Source: Blastocladiella britannica
Lineage: Eukaryota > Blastocladiomycota > Blastocladiomycetes > Blastocladiales > Blastocladiaceae
Assembly (NCBI GenBank): GCA_025349905.2
Contig: MU624982.1
Location: 2,119 to 15,088 of the forward strand
Direction: 5' to 3'
Length of the DNA stretch: 12,970 nucleotides
This document shows positions 6,416-12,970 of this stretch, one piece after another. The number at the start of each line of letters is the position of its first letter. The stretch's first letter is position 1. The notes beneath the pieces are model-generated. The model was not told the DNA's origin. It saw only the letters and a list, made by a program, of their open reading frames with translations, and ran no database searches. The translations under genes were made by a program, and so were the position numbers.

Positions 6416-9400
6416 TTAATGTGCCTCCACCCCTTCCTCTTCGGGTCCGACAACTTCAGCGACCACCGCTCCATGGTCAGCTTCGACGGCGAGATCGCGT
6501 CCCTGCTCCGGCGGCCGGTCGCGCAACACCCGCCGCAGCAAGTACTCGCGATCACGCACGCGGGTCTCCCACTGTGCAACCAGTCCGTGGTCCCCGCCGA
6601 TCGCCGCATCGGCCGCGCGCCACACGAGCGCCATGGCCGCCATAGGCGCCGCCAATGTCGCGCGGGCCGCCGGCGTCTCCACCAGCGCTGCCACGAGGGG
6701 CACCCAGTCCGGGAGTTGGTATCCGGCCACGATCAACGCCGCCACTGAATGCGACGCGGTCTGCAGGACCAGTTCTAGCACGCGTACGCCCATCAAGTAC
6801 GCGAGCGACGCACGGAGGAGCGGGAGCTGGATCGCCGCATGGTACGGCGCCAGGTCGAGCCGGCCCCAACCGTGTCGGAAGATCTATTTTATATAATTGG
6901 TCAATTGATATCGAAAGAAATAAAATTGAAAAAGAACGTACATCAGCAATCGCAAGCACCAGCTCGCCCTCTGGGGTCACCCACTCGGCCATCAGCACCA
7001 CCAGCTGCATGACCAAGAACCCGAGCGCCCACATGTCCGACCAGGTCCCGACCGACAGCTCGGGAACACCCAGCGCAAACCCGATCGGCTTGGCGACCAC
7101 CGCGTCCAGCGTCCACCCGAAAAACGTCGGCCACAGGATCCCAGCGGTCACAGCAAGGTACGTCCAGGTGGCGAGCATGCGTGCGCGGCGCACGACCGCG
7201 TCCAATCGGTGCATGCGTGCTGCTGCTGGTACTGCTCCCGGGGGGGCCACCGTCACTACGGTGAGCGCGGTGGACACTGCCACTGCCGCGCCGGCGGTAA
7301 AGGCGATCTGAGCAGCGCCAGCGATCCAAGCGTACGCGTCGTGCACGCGTCCCGCGCAAATTTCGGTCGCAATGGCCGCCAGCGGGTCGTCGGCGCCGAG
7401 GTGCGTGAGCGCGGCCGCCACCGCCTCCATTGCCCACCACGGCGACATTGGTGACGATGACGATGACTCGAGTAGTTCCGCGACAGCCGCCACGCGCACC
7501 CACACCTCGACCAATGCCGGAATGATTTCGCGTCCCACGGCAATCGGGACCGCGACCACGAAAGCGCAGGTGATCGCCAGCACTGCCATCATCCACAGCA
7601 CCAGCGCGCGCCACCGCCAGGTAAAGAACCCGTGCGGCAGCCACACCAGCGTCCAGTGCTCGGGCCGCGCAGTGGCCGCTGGCGTATCGTACAGCGGCTC
7701 GCCAGTCTCGGGCGACGCCGGGAAAAACATGTGCGTCCCGCTGGTCTCCGGAACCGGCAGCATATCGTACCCGGGGACGCGGTACACGCCGGCACCGCGC
7801 GTGGGCTTGGTACCAGCAGTTAGCGTGTCGTCGGTCGCTGCAGTTGGCATCGACACTTGGACCGCAGCCAGAAGCGGGTGCGATGCGGCGGTGGGTGCCA
7901 AGGTCGCGCGCACGGGTGCCGTGTGGGCCGGGAACAGCACGCGTTTGCCCGCGACCCGGTCCAGTGCGGTCAAGATCGACTTGCCCACACTCAGTGGTGC
8001 TGCTGGCGGCACTTCGTCGGGGTAATACCCGCCAAACAAAAACGACGTGAGCCGCAGCACGCGGCCGCCCGAGACCAGCGTGAGCCACATGAGCCCGCGC
8101 AGCGCCTTGTACAGCGGCAAGCGGCCGGCGATCCACGGTGCAATGGCGCCAATGATCAGCAGATCGACGGGCGTAGACCACAGCGTGACGGATGGCGTGC
8201 GCAAGGTGCCGACGGTGGCCAGGATCAGGGCCGTCGCCGTCCCGCCCACCAGCACTGCAAAGACCAGGTACACGAACACGGACGCCAGGATCTTGCGCAA
8301 GAGAACCTTGATTGGTTTGGAGAGGATATCTTGGAATCTGTTTTTTTTATTTCGTTGTGTGTGAGTTTTGATGATGCCGTAAGATGGAATCTATGGTACG
8401 TACGGCTGGAAATCGGGACTGTTGGGATCGCGTACAAACCACATGACACCGGGGCGCGTCTGGAGTAACGTGCGTAAGTATTCTATCGTTTTGCAGAAAG
8501 AAAGGGATGGAAACGTACCAGCGATCGAACCGCCTCAATCAAGTTCGACAACAGGAACAGCGTCTTGGCGCCTGTCACCCAGTGAATGGCGAACGCCGAG
8601 GCAGGGTGCTCCAAGCACCAGCTCGCACGGCCCAATATCCCATTCGAGGGAGGGACGATCCAGACCAACAGAGCATGCATCAAGAATCCCTGGAACGCTG
8701 GGAAGACCTGTACGATTTGTTTATGTTTTATTGTGAGTGGAAACCAATGCAAAAGAAAAGAGGAGAACGAACCAGCCACTCGACAAGCACAAAGATCACC
8801 ACCTTCAGTCCGCGCGCCGACGACGTGATGGCGGCCTTGGCGAGCTTGATGGCGATCTTTGCGCGCTTGCTGTGGCGCTGAGCCGCGCCGACATACAGAG
8901 CCACCAAGCCGGCAATCACGACCCATCCAAGCGCCACCACTGCGTACCGCACCGTCCACGAGCTGTACGGCGCACGCGGCGAGACACCCGTCCCATGCGC
9001 GATACGGGTCGAAAGCAACGCCACCGCGTCAATGGCATCCACCACGCGCACCAGCACGTGCGGGAACAGCGTGTCGCGGTATCGCCCGGTAGTAGATGTA
9101 ACAACAGCAGCAGTGATAGCGCCTTCTCCAATCGACACGGACACTGGCCCCGGAGCCCACGGCGCTGCGGCAGCGCCACCCGAGAGCCAGTATGCGGCAG
9201 CATCGGCCGTGTAGTCAGCGGCCTTGACGACGGCGCGTCCGGCTGACAACAGCAAGGCCGCGGGGTTGAGTTCTAGTGCCAGTCGGCCAATCATGAACGG
9301 GATCCACTGCGTCAGCAGCACAATGGCCACCAGCACCACGCTGGTGAACCCGAGCCCTTGCACTACGTTGGCCGCAGGGCCAGCAAACCCGAGCAGTTCC

Positions 9401-11510
9401 GCGAGTCCTGGGCCCAGGATGGGGCCGTCGGGATTATCAGCGTCGTCGTCCGCGTCTGCGGCGGCAGGCGCTGGTGGTGGTTGTGGTTGTGCCGCGGGCG
9501 GTGCTGCGGCTGGTGCCCGGCGTGGTGGCGGCACTCCATTAGCATTCGGATTGGCGGCGGCAGGTGCTGGGGCAGCTGCTGCCAGAACTGGTGCCAGGGC
9601 AGCCGCGGCCGCCCTAGCTTGAGGCGCTGCTGCAGCGTCGTCGAGTCCGTCATTAATGTCCTGTACAAGGGCATTGAGCCGCTGGAGAAGCGCGGCCCGC
9701 TCAGCGTCGATCATGTCCTCGACTGGTTCCTCTACCAGCTGCTCTGCGGGTGCGGCTGCTGCCGTTGCGGTTGCGGCGGGTGCTGCGGCTGGCGCTGCAG
9801 TTGCAGTTGCAGTTGCAGCCACAGACGCCGGCACAGGCGCAAGCGCAGGTACGGATGCGGACACAGTCGCAGAGGCAGAGGCAGAGGCAGAGGCAGTCGC
9901 AGCCGCAGTGGCAGTCGAAGATGCCGGTACAGATGCTATCACAGAGCCAGATACGGACGCAAACAACGAGGATGCAACTGCGGGACCAACGTGAACAGGA
10001 GAGACAGTACGAGGCATTGCCTCGGGCGAAGACGTGACCAGTGGTGGCCCCAAGGCAGTTGGAACCGGAACCGCGGCGGATGTGCCATCAGTCAGCGCTT
10101 GCCCAAACCCAGTGGCCAGGACCTGCTGCTGATGGCCAAACGCAAAGTCAAACGCCACGGGCGGCCGCCCAGTAAATGTTCGGACCGGACCAAACCGGTC
10201 AGTCGCGGCTGTATCGTCCCCCGTGCGCTCTGACTGGGTGCGTCGAGGTTCCGCGACACCACCAGCAGCTGCAGCAGCAGTGACGATAGAAGAGGACGGA
10301 GAAAGTGGAAGGGTTCCGTGCGGCAGAGATCCGGCCCGAACGGCGCGAGGGACCAAACGGGCTCGCCGAACTGGGGGCATCGGTGGTGGCGGCGGCGGCA
10401 GAGGAGCGACGGGAACGAACCGTTGGGCGCGTTCCGCTCCGTCCCATGTGATGTGGTCGGCATCGTCGCTGTCGTACATGGCGTGGGGTGTCGATGTAGC
10501 ACGGACCGGAGACGGCGGCAACGGAATGTCGGCGGGCCGCGGAGGGATGATTGTAGGGATCCGACGGGCTGCGAAAACAAGAGGCGGGGGCGGCGGTGGT
10601 GGTGGAGCGACACGTGCCGGTGCTGCTACTGGTGCTGCCGGTGCAGGCACGACGTGCGGTGGTGGTGGTGGCGGCGGCGGTGCGACCGGACGCATTCGCA
10701 CCAGGTCGCGCTCGATCCGCCGGGCTCGATCCCGCAGCACGCGTCGCTCCGCGGCCAGCAGCTCGCCGACGGTCTCGACGACCCAGTCTTTCGCCAGAAC
10801 CACCAAGAACGCGGTGGTCAGGCTGCCAACGCACATGATGTAGTACTCGATCAAGTGCGAGGGGACCCATGCTGGCAGTCTAATGTTTATATATATCTGT
10901 GAGTGGATCGCGTCGTACCCAATTAGAAAAATGGTGATACATACAGAGAAGCCCCAACCGGCACCCGTCGGCCATTTTCGCCGTCGTCGTACGAGTAGAA
11001 CGTCATGAGCCCGTGCCAAAGGTACCCGACCAGCGACGGCACCACTAGGACCCATCCGGCCGCGACCACGATCCACCGGCACAGATCGGCAGTGCGACGC
11101 AACAGCGCCAAAATAGCTTCGCGGGCCACCAGCCACCCGGGCAGCACCACAGGCATATCGTCGCGGTACTGGTGCGAAAACGCAAACGGGGCTGAGCACA
11201 GTTCGCATGCGGGCTGGCGTGAGTGGGCGAGCCAGGCCTCGAGACACGGCTGATGCACGTAGGCAATGGACCCGGAGCACTTGCAGGGGCGGAACAGCGG
11301 GTCGGTGTCCGATGCGGCGTCGTGGCAGATGCGGCATTGGAGGTTGTTAGCGTTAGTGTTGTTATTAGGGTTGTCCATGTGACTGCCATCGCCGTCTTCG
11401 ATCGCCGGAGTGGTAGTGGTAGTTGTAAGACCAAGGCCATCTTGCTCTTGTTGGTCGCCGCCACCCATGTTGTTGGTGGGATTGACATTCACGTTGATGT
11501 CGTCTGCCAT
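6416..11510 (-). CDS. Doa10/MARCH6-type RING-CH E3 ubiquitin ligase (six exons)
   Basis: Exons: 11510-10945, 10879-8773, 8707-8519, 8459-8404, 8337-6942, 6883-6416. The five introns (58-66 nt) have GT..AG ends and keep the frame, giving 1593 residues. The RING-CH (C4HC3) ligands are C59, C62, C76, C78, H86, C89, C102 and C105, with PCKCSGSIAYVHQPCL as in Doa10. Membrane segments follow at about 140-165 and 195-215. Residues about 235-675 are Pro/Ala-rich with charged stretches. The membrane part resumes near 680 (LAELLGFAGP). The conserved TD region spans exons 2-5, including W890 and RPGVMWFVRDPNSPDF (956-971), the Doa10/TEB4 signature. Several more hydrophobic segments lie in exons 5-6. The family sits in the ER and inner nuclear membrane and ubiquitinates misfolded and short-lived proteins with Ubc6/Ubc7. 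Yeast Doa10 has 1319 and human MARCH6 910 residues, so this one is long because of the insertion. Confidence 0.92.
9797..9915 (-). repeat. Hexanucleotide-rich low-complexity coding tract
   Basis: Runs of GCAGTT (from 9797) and GCAGAG (9869-9895) on the plus strand encode Ala/Thr and Ala/Ser repeats in the inserted region of the ligase. The hexamer periodicity preserves the frame, so slippage here would change length without breaking the protein. Confidence 0.65.
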
Positions 11511-11558
11511 TTTTCTTTTCTTTCGTTTTTTTGAAGAAACGCACGAAAGAGAACATCG
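11511..11558. promoter_or_regulatory. 48-bp divergent intergenic region (bidirectional promoter)
   Basis: Only 48 bp separate the ATG of the ligase gene (minus) from the ATG of the GOLPH3 gene (plus). The stretch is a pyrimidine run on the plus strand (TTTTCTTTTCTTTCGTTTTTTT) followed by a purine-rich segment (GAAGAAACG, GAAAGAGAA). Each gene therefore has an A-rich leader before its ATG. No TATA box is visible. Leaders must be very short, or transcription of each gene starts within the other's coding sequence. Confidence 0.6.
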
Positions 11559-12939
11559 ATGTCCTCGACCCCTACAAGTGGTGGAAATGGTGCTGCCTCA
11601 GCAGCAGTGTTCCGACGCCGTGGTGCCGCGCCCGCCGCCCAGTTTTCGTCCGACGCTGACTTGGCTTCCTTGACGCCCGTCCCACAACAACCACCACCAC
11701 TCGCACCACCACCAAGATCACCGCCACCATTATCGTCCTCTTCTTATAGTGGTGGAGTCTCTTCCGTCACTTCGCGCACCGCCTCGGGCTCTCTGGTGGC
11801 CTGGGACCCGTCCGAGCAACTCTTGGGTTCGGACCGCGATGTGGTTCCGGTAGACATTCGCCCTCCGTCCCCAATGTTAACCTTGATGGACCAACTGGTA
11901 CTGCTAGGCCTGAAAGACCGCGGGTACCTATCGTTCTGGAACGACGCGCTGTCGTACGTGCTGCGCGGGTGCATCTTGTGCGAGCTGGCGCTCCGTGGCC
12001 GCATCGCCATGGCCCCACCTGCGCCACTGCAACCGACCCTGTTTGGATCGTTTGTGGCTCCGGCGGTGTGCGATCGGCCGGTGTGGGTCGTGGACGCGCG
12101 CGACACGGGCGAGCCGTTGCTGGACGAGGCGCTGCGGGTCATGCGCCAGACCCAGGACGGGTCATTTGCGCGTGCGGTTGCGAGCGCGAGTGCTGCCGGG
12201 ACGGGGATCGGTGGGCCGGACTATACCACTGGGAGCACTAGTGCCAAGGTGCCTACATCATCTTCAAACGGCGATTCTGGCCTTGACGCCGATGGCATTT
12301 CCTCCTCTTCGGGCTCGGCCAAAAAGGGCGAAATGTGGTCCGTCGCGCAGTGGATGGACCTTCTCAGTGGTGCGCTCTTATTTTCTTTGCATGGCCGTCA
12401 CTACTCAAAGTGGATCATATTTAGGCGAAACGTGGTCGCTCAGCCGCGCCTCGTACCAGATGCGGCAGGTGCGCGAGCGTCTCTCCAAAGGTCTGGTGGA
12501 CAAGGGCGTGCTGCGGACCGGCCGCCGGTCGTTCCTCGTGTTTGACTTGGCCACGCACCCGGTCGCCGATGCCGCCACCCGCGACGCAGTGTTGACGCGT
12601 GTCCTCAACCTGCTAGCGGTCCCACGGCTCTCCATGGTCCCCGACGCGACGCTGCGCGACGTGTGCCTGGTGGCGGCCGCGCACGCCGGCAACGTGCTCG
12701 AGAACGTGCTGGAACGGGTGCCCGGGATGGCCGAGCGCGAGACCATGTGGACGCGCGCCGACCACGCGGTGAGGGGGTTCGCCAAGTGGCCCGATGGGGC
12801 GGCGGCGCCAGTGTCGGTCACGATCGCGGGCACCAACGGACCGCCGCCGCCCGTGGTGGCGACGGTCAATGGTGTCGAGGTGCTGGAGGTGGTGGCGGGT
12901 GTACTGGCGGTGTTTGCCCGGATGGATTCGCTGGCGTGA
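11559..12939 (+). CDS. GOLPH3/Vps74 family Golgi phosphatidylinositol-4-phosphate-binding protein (two exons)
   Basis: Exons 11559-12369 and 12425-12939 join in frame across a 55-nt intron (GTGCGC..TTTAG), giving 441 residues. The GPP34 domain starts near 107 (LTLMDQLVLLGLKD) and runs almost to the end, with FWND (126-129), LCELALRGRI, QWMDLLSGETW across the intron, VRERLSKGLVDKG, a VFDLATHPV hairpin and a DVLENV-like NVLENV helix. The four residues that bind PI4P in human GOLPH3 (W81, R90, R171, R174) correspond to W127, R136, R284 and R287, all present. Family members sit on trans-Golgi membranes and tie glycosyltransferase tails to COPI for retention. R19-R20-R21 could be the N-terminal Arg cluster used for coatomer. 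It is longer than yeast Vps74 (345) and human GOLPH3 (298) because of a Pro/Ser-rich N-terminus (1-105) and a Ser/Gly/Ala-rich insertion (about 201-256). Confidence 0.94.
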
Positions 12940-12970
12940 GGTCGAATACAACGCGTTTCTCTTTTTTTTT

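Noticed and set aside
6552..6941. Extension of the large ligase frame past the donor at 6941
   Set aside because: The continuation is Arg/Gly/Pro-rich and lacks membrane segments, while splicing 6942 to 6883 restores a hydrophobic, family-like C-terminus.
10223..10902. Plus-strand Gly/Arg-rich frames opposite the ligase insertion
   Set aside because: They are antisense to Pro/Ala codons; Gly and Arg runs are expected from the complement.

Overview
The window is eukaryotic. It is GC-rich, and its protein-coding genes are cut by short AT-rich spliceosomal introns of about 55-82 nt with donors such as GTACGT, GTATGT and GTGCGC. The families present (a fungal tandem-PAS protein, a Doa10/MARCH6-type ligase, a Vps74/GOLPH3 protein and a Ty3/gypsy remnant) point to a fungus. 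A 29-residue WW-containing ankyrin-like repeat resembles families I associate with Blastocladiomycota such as Allomyces. That placement is an inference from memory, not a database result.

Layout, left to right. (1) 1-529, minus: the 5' part of a repeat-protein gene running off the left edge. (2) About 645-3586, minus: a decayed Ty3/gypsy element with Gag, zinc knuckle, aspartic protease and reverse transcriptase. It carries two -1 frame breaks and lacks most of RNase H and all of the integrase. Inverted repeats flank both ends. (3) About 3590-4012: no convincing gene; palindromes, a possible orphan 3' exon on the minus strand and an AT-rich tail. (4) 4121-6044, minus: a three-exon tandem-PAS protein with a disordered, Gln- and His-rich tail. 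(5) 6045-6415: intergenic, with a TATA-like element and a small hairpin. (6) 6416-11510, minus: a six-exon gene for a 1593-residue RING-CH multi-membrane-span E3 ligase of the Doa10/MARCH6 family, with a long Ala/Pro-rich insertion. (7) 11559-12939, plus: a two-exon gene for a 441-residue GOLPH3/Vps74 protein.

The last two genes diverge from start codons only 48 bp apart, so they probably share a compact bidirectional promoter. One product would act in ER and inner-nuclear-membrane protein degradation, the other in Golgi glycosyltransferase retention. Nothing else in the sequence ties them together. I found no tRNA, rRNA, CRISPR array or clearly new multi-gene system. The main value is the set of intron-resolved gene models, which single open frames do not show, and the structure of the retroelement remnant and its flanks.
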